A stretch of DNA of 64,000 nucleotides from an uncultured Halomonas sp. GTDB taxonomy: Bacteria > Pseudomonadota > Gammaproteobacteria > Pseudomonadales > Halomonadaceae. Positions 55,920 to 64,000 of this stretch are shown here, piece by piece. The first letter of the stretch is position 1. The number at the start of each line of letters is the position of its first letter. Under the pieces are notes generated by a model, which worked only from the letters and a program-made list of their open reading frames with translations, made no database searches and was not told the DNA's origin. The stretch covers positions 124,001-188,000 of the forward strand of contig NZ_CANLFS010000002.1 in the NCBI RefSeq assembly GCF_947490095.1, read 5' to 3'. The position numbers and the translations under genes were made by a program.

Positions 55920-57545
55920 ATGGTCAGGAAGTCGAAGGAGTCAGCACGGGGCTCGGTCAGTCTCGAGGCGTTCGGCGAGTCGCCGGCGCCTGAGGGTCGA
56001 GTCATCAGGGGGCTGGTGCTGAGCGTAGTGCTTGGACTGCTGCTGGGTGGCTGTACCCTGCCTTCCCTGGAAGGGCGGAGCATGACCCGGGCGCTACCCC
56101 TTGAGCAGGCCCGTGATACCACCCTGGGACGGCTGGTATTGGACAAGGTGGACCGCCATCCCGCGCGCAGCGGCATCCACCCACTGAGTGATGCCCACGA
56201 GGCCTTTGCCGCCCGAATGCTGCTGGCGGAGTCCGCCGAGCAGACCCTCGACCTGCAGTACTACATCTGGCACAACGACACCTCGGGTAGCCTGCTGTTC
56301 GACGCCGCGCGACGCGCCGCCGACCGGGGTGTCAGGGTCAGGCTGCTGCTGGACGACAACAACACCCTGGGGCTGGACGACACCCTGGCGGCCCTGGACG
56401 CCCACCCGAACATCGAGGTGCGTCTCTTCAATCCCTTCGTGGTGCGCTCGCCCCGGGCCATCGGTTATGTGACCGACTTTTCCCGCGCCAACCGCCGCAT
56501 GCACAACAAGTCGTTCACCATCGACAACCAGGTCACCATCATCGGCGGGCGAAACGTCGGCGACGCGTATTTCGGCGCCACCCGGGGCGTGTTGTTCTCG
56601 GACCTGGACGTGATGGCCATCGGGCCGGTCGTGCAGAGGGTGTCCGCGGACTTCGGTCGCTACTGGAGCAGCCCGTCTTCCTATCCGCTCAGCCGGCTTG
56701 TGGATAGCGCCGGCAGGGAGGGCTTGGCCCGGATGGCCGCCACAGCCGAGCAGAGGCGCCGCCTGCCGGAGGCGCAAGGCTACCTGGCGGCGCTGGAGGC
56801 GAGCGACCCGGTAAGCGAGCTGGTGCGCGGCGACCTGAGCTTCGAGTGGACGAAGACCCGGATGGTCAGCGATGACCCCTCCAAGGGCCTGGGGGAGGCC
56901 GAAGAGCAGGAGCTCCTGATCGGCCGACTCGGCGAGCTCGTGAGCGCCCCGACGCGCCGGCTCGACCTGGTCTCCCCCTACTTCGTGCCCATGCAGGAGG
57001 GCGCCAGCTGGCTGGCGGGCCTGGCAGAGCAGGGGGTGCAGGTCAGGGTGCTGACCAACTCCCTGGAGGCCACCGACGTGGCCGCGGTGCATGCCGGCTA
57101 TGCAAAGCGCCGCCGGGACCTGCTCGATGCCGGAGTGCAGCTCTTCGAGCTGAAGCGCCGAGGCTCCCGGGAGGCCATCACCCATAGCAGCCCCTTCGGG
57201 CGCTTTGGCAGCTCCGGTTCGAGCCTGCACGCCAAGACATTCGCCGTGGATGGAGACTGGGCATTTGTGGGGTCGTTCAACCTGGACCCCCGCTCGGCGC
57301 GCCTCAATACCGAGATCGGTTTCCTGATCGAGAGTCCAGCCCTGGCCACGGCAATGGATGACGCCTTCGATAACCGGGTCGCCGAGCAGAGCTACCGGGT
57401 CAGGCTGGCGGATGATGGCCGTCTGGTATGGCATGAGCAGACGCAGGAGGGCGAGGTCATCCACCACAGTGAACCCAATACCGGGCGGCTGCGGCGTGCC
57501 GCTGTGAAGGTCATGTCGTGGCTGCCCATCGAATGGTTGCTGTAG
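55920..57545 (+). CDS. Phospholipase D family lipoprotein, cardiolipin synthase C-like
   Basis: Protein of 541 residues. A signal segment and lipobox (VVLGLLLGGC) near residues 34-45 suggest outer- or inner-membrane lipid anchoring. Two HKD motifs are visible: HNKSFTID and HAKTFAVDG, each with the GGRNVGD / GSFNLDPRS follow-up typical of the ClsC/YmdC branch. It could make cardiolipin or hydrolyse phospholipids. The ATG at 55920 follows AGGT; the upstream frame adds 29 residues with cysteines. It is divergent from hipBA. Confidence 0.85.
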   Translation: MVRKSKESARGSVSLEAFGESPAPEGRVIRGLVLSVVLGLLLGGCTLPSLEGRSMTRALPLEQARDTTLGRLVLDKVDRHPARSGIHPLSDAHEAFAARMLLAESAEQTLDLQYYIWHNDTSGSLLFDAARRAADRGVRVRLLLDDNNTLGLDDTLAALDAHPNIEVRLFNPFVVRSPRAIGYVTDFSRANRRMHNKSFTIDNQVTIIGGRNVGDAYFGATRGVLFSDLDVMAIGPVVQRVSADFGRYWSSPSSYPLSRLVDSAGREGLARMAATAEQRRRLPEAQGYLAALEASDPVSELVRGDLSFEWTKTRMVSDDPSKGLGEAEEQELLIGRLGELVSAPTRRLDLVSPYFVPMQEGASWLAGLAEQGVQVRVLTNSLEATDVAAVHAGYAKRRRDLLDAGVQLFELKRRGSREAITHSSPFGRFGSSGSSLHAKTFAVDGDWAFVGSFNLDPRSARLNTEIGFLIESPALATAMDDAFDNRVAEQSYRVRLADDGRLVWHEQTQEGEVIHHSEPNTGRLRRAAVKVMSWLPIEWLL

Positions 57546-57617
57546 ATGGCCGGCCGTGGATAAGAGGCAGCGTATCGAGACGCCGAATGCTGATCTGAGC
57601 AGCGCCGGCCAGCGAGA

Positions 57618-57697
57618 AGGGACTGTCCCCGGCAGTGACGCCGATGCTGGCGACGAGCATAAACACTGACCTGATGGCTCGGCCGGGGACAGTCCCT
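57618..57697. repeat. GGGACTGTCCC-type inverted repeat pair
   Basis: AGGGACTGTCCCCGGC (57618-57633) and GCCGGGGACAGTCCCT (57682-57697) are perfect 16-bp inverted arms 48 bp apart, in the 189-bp gap between the phospholipase and beta-propeller genes. This is a different family from the GGGGTCAGACCCC repeats. Confidence 0.85.
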
Positions 57698-57734
57698 AAT
57701 GGCAATCCGAATGGCAATCTCAATGGCCAGAGGG

Positions 57735-59606
57735 CTAAGCGTCGCGGCGCAGGATCGTGCCGCGATCGCCCACGGCATAGACGCTACCATCCCGGGTGGC
57801 ACAGATGGCGCGCAGGCCGACATCACTGCCGCTGGGTTCGGTCAGCCACTGACCCTCCTCCAGGCGCAGGATTCGCCCCCGGGTGCCTACCGCAAAGGCG
57901 CCAGCGGCCGGGGAGCCGGCCACTCCCAGCAGGTCATCGCGCAGGCGGGTCGGCTGAAGCTGCCAGCGCTGGCCGTTGAAATGGGCCAGGGTGCCGGAGA
58001 GACCCACGGTGTAGATATCCTCCAGCGTCGGTCCCCAGACGCCATACAGGAAGTTCTCGGTGCCGACGTTGAATTCGCCCCACTCCTTGCCGTTGTAGCG
58101 CAGTACCAGGCCGAAATCGCCGACCGCCAGCAGGTGCCGATCGTCCCAGCCGTGGAGGCTGTAGAGCGCCGACTGGGTACCGCTCGGCATGCGCTTCCAG
58201 CCCAGGCCATCGAAGTGAAGAATCAGGCCCTCGTCGCCGACCGCGTAGATCGAGTCGGGGCCGGTGCCCCACAGGGCGAGGATCGTGAGGTCGAGATGCA
58301 GGTCGAAATGCAGCTGCCAGCGACTGCCATCGAAGCGGTAGATGCGCCCGAGCTGTCCGGCGGCAAACAGCCCGTTGCCGCCGTCCCAGAGGCAGTGCAC
58401 CGCGAGCTCGCTGGGAGCGGGCAGGGCGCGCCAGCCATCCGCGTCGAGTCGCAGCACGGTGCCCGCCTCGCCGCAGGCGTAGCAGGTTCCGTCACCGGCC
58501 TCGTGGATGCCCCATAGCTGATTGGCGGTGGGGGAGGCCATGGCGGTCCAGGGGCTCGGCTGCGGCGCCGCCGGGGGTGGCGCCAGGGCAGCGGTGAAGT
58601 CGGGGGCGGCGGTCATGATGGTGCCGAAGTCACCCACCGCCAGGGCCTCGCCGGTCGGTAGCGTGATGATATCCATCAGGTCGTGGTGACTGTTGCTCTC
58701 CAGGCGGTCGAGACGCAGCTCCTTGAAGTAGTAGAGATGGCCCTGATCGCCGACGATCAGCACGCCCTCCTTGTAGGCCTTCAGAGCCCGCAGGCGCGGC
58801 ATCGGCGTGTCGAAGGTCAGCGCCTGGAACTCGCCGTGGCGGTAGCGCACCAGCTCCCCGCGAAAGCCCCCCTGGTCGACGAAGTAGCGTCCGCCGCCCA
58901 GCAGCAGCTCATCGTCTCCCAGCAGCAGCATCGCCTGAAACCCCGAACTCAGGGGGCAGTCGAGTGCCCGCCAGTCGCCCTCCTGGTCGCGCTGGAGTAC
59001 CGTGCCCTCGCCACCGGCGGCGTAGACGGTGCCGTTGGGGGCGCAGGCCACGGCACGCAGGTTGATGCGTGTCGGGCTCGTCTCCTGGTGCCACTCGCCG
59101 CCGTGGTAGTGCAGGATCATGCCGTCATCGCCCACCGCCCAGGCCTCGCCCGAGGCGTTGCCGTCGATGGCGAAGAGCGGGGTATTTTCGCTGCAGGGGG
59201 CGAATCGGCCCTCGTCATCGACGATGCCACCGCGCTGCTGGTGCCACTCGGTACCGTCGAAATGCAGGACGGTTCCCATCCAGCCGACCGCGATCAGGCG
59301 ATCGGGGCTCGGTCCCCAGAGGCCGTGCAGCGGCAGGTTGGTGGGCACGCTCATGCGCTCCCACTGCTGCCCGGCGGCGTCGGGGGCACCTGTGTAGCGC
59401 AGCACCATCCCCTCGTCACCGACCACGAACACCTCGCCGTCGCCGGCCCAGCCCGACCAGAGCACATCCCCGTCACCCGCGCCGACCTCGGGTACCCGGC
59501 GCCAGGGGGCACGCTGGGGCGTCCGGGACCGGGCGCCGTCGAGCAGCTGGCTGAAGAAGCGGCGGCGATCGGGCTGGGGGGTATCGCCATGGCGGGCCTG
59601 GGTCAT
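57735..59606 (-). CDS. Beta-propeller (Ycf48/BNR-like) protein of the molybdoenzyme operon
   Basis: Protein of 623 residues built of about a dozen repeats of 40-50 residues, each with VGDxG.hhhHFDG..W patterns (for example AVGDDGMILHYHGGEW, AVGDEGLILHFDGLGW, TVGLSGTLAHFNGQRW). This is a long beta-propeller or two stacked ones. The N-terminus has DRRRFFSQLL, resembling a twin-arginine motif, but no hydrophobic stretch follows, so it is probably cytoplasmic. It is the last gene of the operon. Propellers of the Ycf48 type help assemble photosystem II; a similar assembly role for this molybdoenzyme is inference. Confidence 0.82.
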   Translation of the reverse strand: MTQARHGDTPQPDRRRFFSQLLDGARSRTPQRAPWRRVPEVGAGDGDVLWSGWAGDGEVFVVGDEGMVLRYTGAPDAAGQQWERMSVPTNLPLHGLWGPSPDRLIAVGWMGTVLHFDGTEWHQQRGGIVDDEGRFAPCSENTPLFAIDGNASGEAWAVGDDGMILHYHGGEWHQETSPTRINLRAVACAPNGTVYAAGGEGTVLQRDQEGDWRALDCPLSSGFQAMLLLGDDELLLGGGRYFVDQGGFRGELVRYRHGEFQALTFDTPMPRLRALKAYKEGVLIVGDQGHLYYFKELRLDRLESNSHHDLMDIITLPTGEALAVGDFGTIMTAAPDFTAALAPPPAAPQPSPWTAMASPTANQLWGIHEAGDGTCYACGEAGTVLRLDADGWRALPAPSELAVHCLWDGGNGLFAAGQLGRIYRFDGSRWQLHFDLHLDLTILALWGTGPDSIYAVGDEGLILHFDGLGWKRMPSGTQSALYSLHGWDDRHLLAVGDFGLVLRYNGKEWGEFNVGTENFLYGVWGPTLEDIYTVGLSGTLAHFNGQRWQLQPTRLRDDLLGVAGSPAAGAFAVGTRGRILRLEEGQWLTEPSGSDVGLRAICATRDGSVYAVGDRGTILRRDA

Positions 59607-59663
59607 GGTGTAGCGTCCTCGCGGTTAAGTGGTGTGGCGCAGCACGTGGTGAAACAGTAGCAG

Positions 59664-60791
59664 CTAGCGGGAAGCGTCGTCGTTGTCCGAGGGTGTCGCC
59701 CCGCCGGCGCCGAGCAGGGCACCCAGCTCCGCACGCAGGGCGTCGCGCTGGTCGTCGGGCACGCTTGCCAGTGCCGCCTCCAGATCCCCCGACAGCTCAT
59801 CGGACATCGACGGCTGCTGGCTCAGCGCCTGCAGGGAGTCGGCGGCGGCGGCGGCGAAGGTCTCGCTGGCATGCGCGATACACGCCTCCACCGCCGGCAT
59901 GAAGGCGCGCGCCTCGGCGCCCCGAGGGGCATCGAGCACGATGGGGCGCCCGGCATCGGAGCCGCTGGCCAGGGCCGGTGACAGGGGAATCTGCGCCAGG
60001 GAGTCCACACCGACCTCGGCCAGTGCCGCGGCCAGGTGCCCCCGCGGGAAGAGGTGGAACTCCCCCCCGCAGTGGGGGCAGGTGACCCCCGCCATGTTCT
60101 CCACGACGCCGAGCAGCGGCATGCCGCGCTCCTGGCAGAAGCGTACCGCCTTGAGGCTGTCCATCAGCGCCACCTCCTGGGGCGTGGTGGCCAGCAGCGC
60201 CGCCACGTCATGCCCTTCGAGCAGGTCGGCCAGGGTGATCAGCTCGTTGCCGGTGCCCGGCGGCATGTCGATCACCAGAAAGTCCAGTGGTCCCCAGTCG
60301 AACGAGCCGATCAGGTGGTGCATGAAGTCATGCTTGTAGGCATCTCGCCACACGATGGGGGTGTCGTCGCTCTCCATCATGAAGGCCAGGGAGCCGACCT
60401 GGACGGGGTGGTCGATGCCCTCGCTGTGAAAGGCGCGGGGCCCAAGGCCACGCTTGTCGATTCGCACACGCTCGCCCACGAAGCCGAAGAAGCGGCTCTG
60501 GTTGGGGCCGTGGATATCGGCATCGGCGATCCCCACGCGGTAGCCGCGAGCGGCAAGGCCGGCGGCGACGTTGGCCGAGACGGTGCTCTTCCCCACGCCC
60601 CCCTTGTTGGCCATCACCATGATGATCTGGCCGATCCGCGCCAGGCGCGACTCGAGCAGCTGCTTCTCATGGTGCCCCTTCTCCAGCCGGCAGGTCGCCT
60701 CATCGGGGCAGAACTGGCAGGCATGACCACGGCCGCACTCTTCGGGCGCCAGCGCCAGCGGGTCGCTGGAAGGAAAGTGGGAAACTGACAT
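59664..60791 (-). CDS. Mrp/Nbp35-like P-loop Fe-S carrier protein
   Basis: P-loop ATPase of 375 residues. Walker A with KGGVGKST (deviant P-loop) is at residues 63-70, and the switch motif and FLVIDMPPGTGNE lie near 171-183. The central pair TCPHCGG (Cys238, Cys241) is the cluster-binding motif of Mrp/Nbp35 proteins. Unusually, the N-terminus carries Cys19, Cys25, Cys28 and Cys34 (C-x5-C-x2-C-x5-C), matching the second half of the Nbp35 N-terminal ferredoxin-like motif (C-x13-C-x2-C-x5-C). A C-terminal acidic extension follows. It is downstream of the heme subunit gene (13 bp). It may deliver Fe-S clusters to this molybdoenzyme; that is inference. Confidence 0.85.
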   Translation of the reverse strand: MSVSHFPSSDPLALAPEECGRGHACQFCPDEATCRLEKGHHEKQLLESRLARIGQIIMVMANKGGVGKSTVSANVAAGLAARGYRVGIADADIHGPNQSRFFGFVGERVRIDKRGLGPRAFHSEGIDHPVQVGSLAFMMESDDTPIVWRDAYKHDFMHHLIGSFDWGPLDFLVIDMPPGTGNELITLADLLEGHDVAALLATTPQEVALMDSLKAVRFCQERGMPLLGVVENMAGVTCPHCGGEFHLFPRGHLAAALAEVGVDSLAQIPLSPALASGSDAGRPIVLDAPRGAEARAFMPAVEACIAHASETFAAAAADSLQALSQQPSMSDELSGDLEAALASVPDDQRDALRAELGALLGAGGATPSDNDDASR

Positions 60792-60804
60792 CGACGGTAA
60801 CTCC

Positions 60805-61602
60805 TCAGCTGCCGGTATCGCTGTCGAGACCGGTCTCCAGATTGATCCAGGTGTGGGTGACGCGCTTGTTGCCGTCGCGCTCGTTGTCACTACCCTGCCA
60901 GACGGCGAAGGCGATCGGAACCTGTTCGCGTGCGAGGTCCACGTCATACTCGCCGTCGGTGCTCAGGGGGCGCGACATCACCACCCGCCATAGGCTGTCC
61001 TGCGCGATGGCATCGGGGTAGTAGGCGCCTGCTCCCGTGACGTGCTGCTCGTCGAGGGTCGTGGTGCTGCGGTAACCACCGGCGGCGAGGTTCTCGATCC
61101 GGTTGGTGTCGTCGGCACGCCAGTACCAGATATTGACGGGGTTGTCCGGACCCGATCCCATCATGTAGGAGGTGTCGGTATCGCCGATGGCGTACTGGAT
61201 GGCCACCCCGTCGCGGAAGCTGTCCACGGTGGTGTCGGTATCCTGGCTGTCATCCTTCCACTGCAGCCGAACATAGAAGCGTTCGCTGGAGCGGGCGACC
61301 TGAAAGTAGAGGTGCTTGCTGCGGTTGGCGCCTTCGTCGAAGCGCAGCTTGACCGACGGGTGGACCGGCGGCGCCGGGAACAGCTCGGTGCGATACATCG
61401 GCAGTCGATCCCAGATGATGTCATCCGGATCATCCTCGGTGCGCAGATAGATATTGTCGGGCAGGCGTGCCGCCTGAACGCTATCCCCCGGCTTGATCTC
61501 GGTGATATTGGGATTGATCTCTGTATGGTCGGCCCAGGCAGCGGCCGTGCCGAGCGCCAGGGCACACGCCATGGTGCCGTGAAGAGTGAAACGCGTTGTC
61601 AT
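60805..61602 (-). CDS. Heme-b gamma subunit of a type II DMSO-reductase-family enzyme
   Basis: Periplasmic protein of 265 residues with a Sec signal peptide (residues 1-24, ending WADH after ALGTAAA). It matches the ethylbenzene dehydrogenase/DMS dehydrogenase/selenate and chlorate reductase gamma family (DUF1924-like cytochrome b). In that family the heme is held by a Met and a Lys; Met147/148 in SYMMGSGPDNPVNIW and Lys246 in RDGNKRVTHTW are the candidates here. It sits between the TorD-like chaperone and the Mrp-like gene, as in clr, ser and ddh operons (ABDC order). Confidence 0.85.
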   Translation of the reverse strand: MTTRFTLHGTMACALALGTAAAWADHTEINPNITEIKPGDSVQAARLPDNIYLRTEDDPDDIIWDRLPMYRTELFPAPPVHPSVKLRFDEGANRSKHLYFQVARSSERFYVRLQWKDDSQDTDTTVDSFRDGVAIQYAIGDTDTSYMMGSGPDNPVNIWYWRADDTNRIENLAAGGYRSTTTLDEQHVTGAGAYYPDAIAQDSLWRVVMSRPLSTDGEYDVDLAREQVPIAFAVWQGSDNERDGNKRVTHTWINLETGLDSDTGS

Positions 61603-61649
61603 GGCAAATCTCCTCGCAAGGGGAACAGGCCCTTGTGCGTGCTACCTGG

Positions 61650-62390
61650 TCAGCCCCACATCGGGCCGGAATCGAGTTCGGAGCGCTCCTCGGCACTGCG
61701 AGGTGGCGGGCAGGGGCCGACGCGGGATGCCAGCGCCGCCTGCTGGTCGCTCGCCCAGCGGGGCAGTACCTCGATCAGGTGCGCCAGTGTTGGGTCGAGT
61801 CCGCTGACCCGCTCGGCGTTGAAGCGCGCCTGAATGGTCGTCAGCAGCGGTTCCAGATAACGGGCGATAAAGTCCCGTTGTGCGCGTTGATAGGGCGCGG
61901 TATCACGCCCGGCCAGCAGCGCCTGGTGCTCGAGGTGGCAGAGCAGGGCACAGAATTCGAGCATGGCCACCAGGTGGTCGGGCTCATCGGCATGCCCTTC
62001 GTCGCCCTGGGCGGCCTGCAGATCGAAGTGGCGATAGAAGGCCTGCACATTGAGCAGAAAACTGCCCGGTGTCTGTCCGCCCAGCAGGTCATGGTAGGCG
62101 CTGGCCACCAGCGGCACCCGTGGCTTGCCGCGCCGCCCCTGCACGAAGGTGCTCATATAGCCGATCTCCAGTGCGGCAAGGTCCGGGCTTGCCGGCAGTT
62201 CCGGCCAGGGTTCACCGGTCAGGGTCTGCCAGGCGGGTGTCAGCGCCTCGCGCAGGCGCCCGCTCTCGAGCGCCTGCTGGGTCTCGGCTAGCGGATAGCC
62301 AAACAGCGCGGCGGCCAGACGGTAGAGCGTCTCCGCGGCAACCCGCTGCGCTGCCTCGTCGGCCTGTGTGATAGGGGATGGTGCGCTCAC
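61650..62390 (-). CDS. TorD/NarJ-like molybdoenzyme chaperone (delta)
   Basis: All-helical chaperone of 246 residues that binds the alpha subunit during cofactor insertion. The family segments are ALFGYPLAETQQAL near residues 28-41, YMSTFVQGRRGKPRVPL, and EPDHLVAMLEFCALLCHLEHQAL near 135-157. Such a delta protein is typical of clrD, serD and ddhD. It is 14 bp downstream of the beta subunit gene. Confidence 0.85.
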   Translation of the reverse strand: MSAPSPITQADEAAQRVAAETLYRLAAALFGYPLAETQQALESGRLREALTPAWQTLTGEPWPELPASPDLAALEIGYMSTFVQGRRGKPRVPLVASAYHDLLGGQTPGSFLLNVQAFYRHFDLQAAQGDEGHADEPDHLVAMLEFCALLCHLEHQALLAGRDTAPYQRAQRDFIARYLEPLLTTIQARFNAERVSGLDPTLAHLIEVLPRWASDQQAALASRVGPCPPPRSAEERSELDSGPMWG

Positions 62391-62404
62391 GGAATCTCCT
62401 CGTC

Positions 62405-63385
62405 TCAGCTCAGCTTGAACATCTCGGCATGCTTGTAGCCGATCAAGGTATCCATCAGCTCGCTCTCGCGTCCCTCGGCCTTGGCCTGGCGCTCCGCCTG
62501 CAGGGTGTCGAGTACCTCGCCCACCCGCGGGCCGAACAGGCTCTCCAGGTAGCTAAGCGGAATGCGTGACTCATCCAGCTCCTGGCCATCGGCACCGTAG
62601 CGGGAGGGGGAGAGGGGCGGCACGTAGAAGACGTTCGGCTGAGTGCCCCATTCGGCGTGCAGCGGCAGCGCGACCTTGTACTTCTCGACCAGCTGATGGA
62701 TGGGCCCCTCCTCGTCGTCGCGATACCCGATCCAGCGGATCCGGCCGACGCATTGCTGGGCGCAGGCGGTCGGCAGCCCCTTCTCGATACGCGGATAGCA
62801 GAAGATGCACTTCTCGGACTTGGATATCTGCTCGTTGAAGTAGATCTTCTTGTAGGGGCAGGCGTTGACACAGTAGCGGTAGCCGCGGCAGCGCTCCTGG
62901 TCCACCAGCACGATGCCGTCCTCCTGACGCTTGTAGATGGCGTTGCGCGAGCAGGCCGCCAGACAGGCCGGATTGTCGCAGTGGTTGCACAGGCGCGGCA
63001 GGTAGAAGTAGTAGCTGTTGGGGTAGTCGCCCTCGCCCCGGTCCTCGTCCCAGTTGGCGCCCCAGGTCGGCTTGACATGGGGGCGCAGCCAGGGGTCGGT
63101 GCCGGTCATCAGCGCTTCCTGGTAGTTGTACTCCCAGGGAATCCCGTAGTCCTCCTGACTCGGCTGGCGGCCCAGGCGCAGGGCACCCTCCTTGTCGAAG
63201 CCGCCGCCCATGTTCTGGTAGTCGCGGGGATAGCCCTCTCCCGGCTGAGTCTCGACGTTGTTCCAGTACATGAACTCGCGACCGTTGCGGTTGGTCCACA
63301 TCAGCTTGCAGGCCGCGGAGCAGGTGTGGCAGCCGATGCACTTGTTCAGGTCCAGCACCATGCTGAGTTGGCGTTTGACAGCCAT
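62405..63385 (-). CDS. Iron-sulfur beta subunit of a type II DMSO-reductase-family enzyme
   Basis: Electron-transfer subunit of 326 residues, the NarH/EbdB/DdhB type. Four cluster motifs are seen: CIGCHTCSAAC (residues 16-26), CNHCDNPACLAAC (about 133-145), CRGYRYCVNACP, in which Tyr replaces the second Cys as in the [3Fe-4S] cluster of this group, and CIFC ... TACAQQC. No signal peptide is seen, as expected for a subunit exported with the alpha subunit through Tat. It follows the alpha gene by 12 bp. Confidence 0.92.
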   Translation of the reverse strand: MAVKRQLSMVLDLNKCIGCHTCSAACKLMWTNRNGREFMYWNNVETQPGEGYPRDYQNMGGGFDKEGALRLGRQPSQEDYGIPWEYNYQEALMTGTDPWLRPHVKPTWGANWDEDRGEGDYPNSYYFYLPRLCNHCDNPACLAACSRNAIYKRQEDGIVLVDQERCRGYRYCVNACPYKKIYFNEQISKSEKCIFCYPRIEKGLPTACAQQCVGRIRWIGYRDDEEGPIHQLVEKYKVALPLHAEWGTQPNVFYVPPLSPSRYGADGQELDESRIPLSYLESLFGPRVGEVLDTLQAERQAKAEGRESELMDTLIGYKHAEMFKLS

Positions 63386-63397
63386 GACAATCTCCTC

Positions 63398-64000
63398 TTA
63401 AACGGCCCGCGGGTCAGCGATATCTTCGGCCTTGGCCAGCTCGATGTCGTAGCTGGACTCATGGATATGCTGGTTGGCATTCCACATGGCATAGATGAAC
63501 TTCAGGTGTCCCCAGCCACCCGCCAGCTCCAGCGGCTGCAGGAACACGGCGTGGGAGACGTTCATGTTGCGGCGATGAATATACTGATGCGGCTCCCAGC
63601 CGTGCTCCATCATGATCGAATCTGGCGGAAGGCTCGGGTAGAACTTGGCCTGGGCAAAGAAGTCACCGTTGCCGTTGAACAGCCGCACCGTGTCACCGTC
63701 CTTGATCCCTTTCTGCTCGGCCAGCCTGGGGTTGATATAGATATTGGGTTCGCCACGCTGCAGACGCAGCAGATACTTGTTGCTGCGCCAGTTGGAGTGA
63801 ATCGCCCAGCGGGAGTGCGGCGAGTAGAACTTCAGCGGATAGTTGGAAGCCTCGGGTCCCGCGAACAGGCGCGCCGTGGGGACGGTGGACTCCAGCTTCT
63901 TGAACCATGGATGGTCGCAGTAGAAGGTGATGCGTCCGGTCAGGGTATCGTAGGGTTTCTTGCCTTCGGTCTGGGCGGTGAAGGGGTCGTAGGCCCTGTC
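63398..64000 (-). CDS. Molybdopterin catalytic alpha subunit, type II DMSO-reductase family, C-terminal part only
   Basis: The last 200 residues of a long molybdopterin oxidoreductase whose N-terminus lies outside the window. The frame begins DRAYDPFTAQTEGKKPYD and contains the molybdopterin dinucleotide-binding domain with SPHSRWAIHSNWRSN, RGEPNIYINPRLAEQKGIKDGD, HGWEPHQY and LAGGWGHLKFIYAMWN. These match the C-termini of selenate, chlorate and DMS dehydrogenase and ethylbenzene dehydrogenase alpha subunits more than NarG. The substrate cannot be decided from this end. It heads the operon followed here. Confidence 0.85.
   Translation of the reverse strand, partial: DRAYDPFTAQTEGKKPYDTLTGRITFYCDHPWFKKLESTVPTARLFAGPEASNYPLKFYSPHSRWAIHSNWRSNKYLLRLQRGEPNIYINPRLAEQKGIKDGDTVRLFNGNGDFFAQAKFYPSLPPDSIMMEHGWEPHQYIHRRNMNVSHAVFLQPLELAGGWGHLKFIYAMWNANQHIHESSYDIELAKAEDIADPRAV

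Overview
The window is GC-rich gammaproteobacterial chromosome, most likely from a member of the Halomonadaceae (Halomonas or a close relative). This is inferred from the marine/halophile-type gene content: a phasin, a LiuR-type valine/leucine degradation block, a divergent pilA/pilBCD locus, and the canonical folD-tRNA-tig-clpP-clpX-lon-hupB-ppiD order. It is not from any database match. No prophage, insertion sequence or CRISPR array is visible.

Layout. 1-5.5 kb: branched-chain acyl-CoA catabolism (acyl-CoA synthetase, MerR-type LiuR regulator, acyl-CoA dehydrogenase, 3-hydroxyisobutyryl-CoA hydrolase-like protein, 3-hydroxyisobutyrate dehydrogenase) with a LiuR-like operator. 5.7-10.3 kb: miaE and a 1302-residue BTAD/ATPase regulator whose 3' end is duplicated. 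10.5-13.5 kb: a putative alpha/beta-hydrolase and a von Willebrand A autotransporter-like protein. 13.9-16.5 kb: ugd and an O-antigen ligase-like protein. 16.7-21.3 kb: type IV pilus genes pilD, pilC, pilB and, divergently, pilA. 21.3-22.8 kb: a PAS protein and a phasin with a large palindromic operator. 22.9-26.4 kb: a four-gene cluster of exported or membrane proteins of unknown function, including a trypsin-like protein. 26.5-32.3 kb: an RNA-type metallo-beta-lactamase, a SRPBCC protein, coaE-yacG-(Tus-like replication terminator protein), a CopD-like protein and a TerB-like protein. 32.5-38.3 kb: an FAD amino-acid dehydrogenase, an EamA transporter, pyrC, a decayed hipBA locus and luxS-mtnN. 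38.6-49 kb: folD, four tRNAs and the ATP-dependent proteolysis block. 49.2-54 kb: lpxH, ppiB, glnS, cysS. 54.1-57.5 kb: an intact hipBA module and a ClsC-like phospholipase D protein. 57.7-64 kb (minus strand): the distal part of an operon for a type II DMSO-reductase-family molybdoenzyme (alpha, beta, TorD-like chaperone, heme-b gamma), followed by an Nbp35/Mrp-like P-loop protein and a beta-propeller protein.

The most striking dispersed signal is a 13-bp palindrome, GGGGTCAGACCCC or its complement-centre form GGGGTCTGACCCC. I count about 43 exact copies in nine intergenic clusters. They often lie at gene 3' ends and in two cases supply the C-terminal codons of a gene. The best candidates for something undescribed are the molybdoenzyme operon with its extra cysteine-bearing Nbp35-like ATPase and beta-propeller, the Tus-like protein in an operon with the gyrase inhibitor YacG, the four-gene exported cluster, and the repeat-associated 3'-end duplication at 10.2-10.5 kb.
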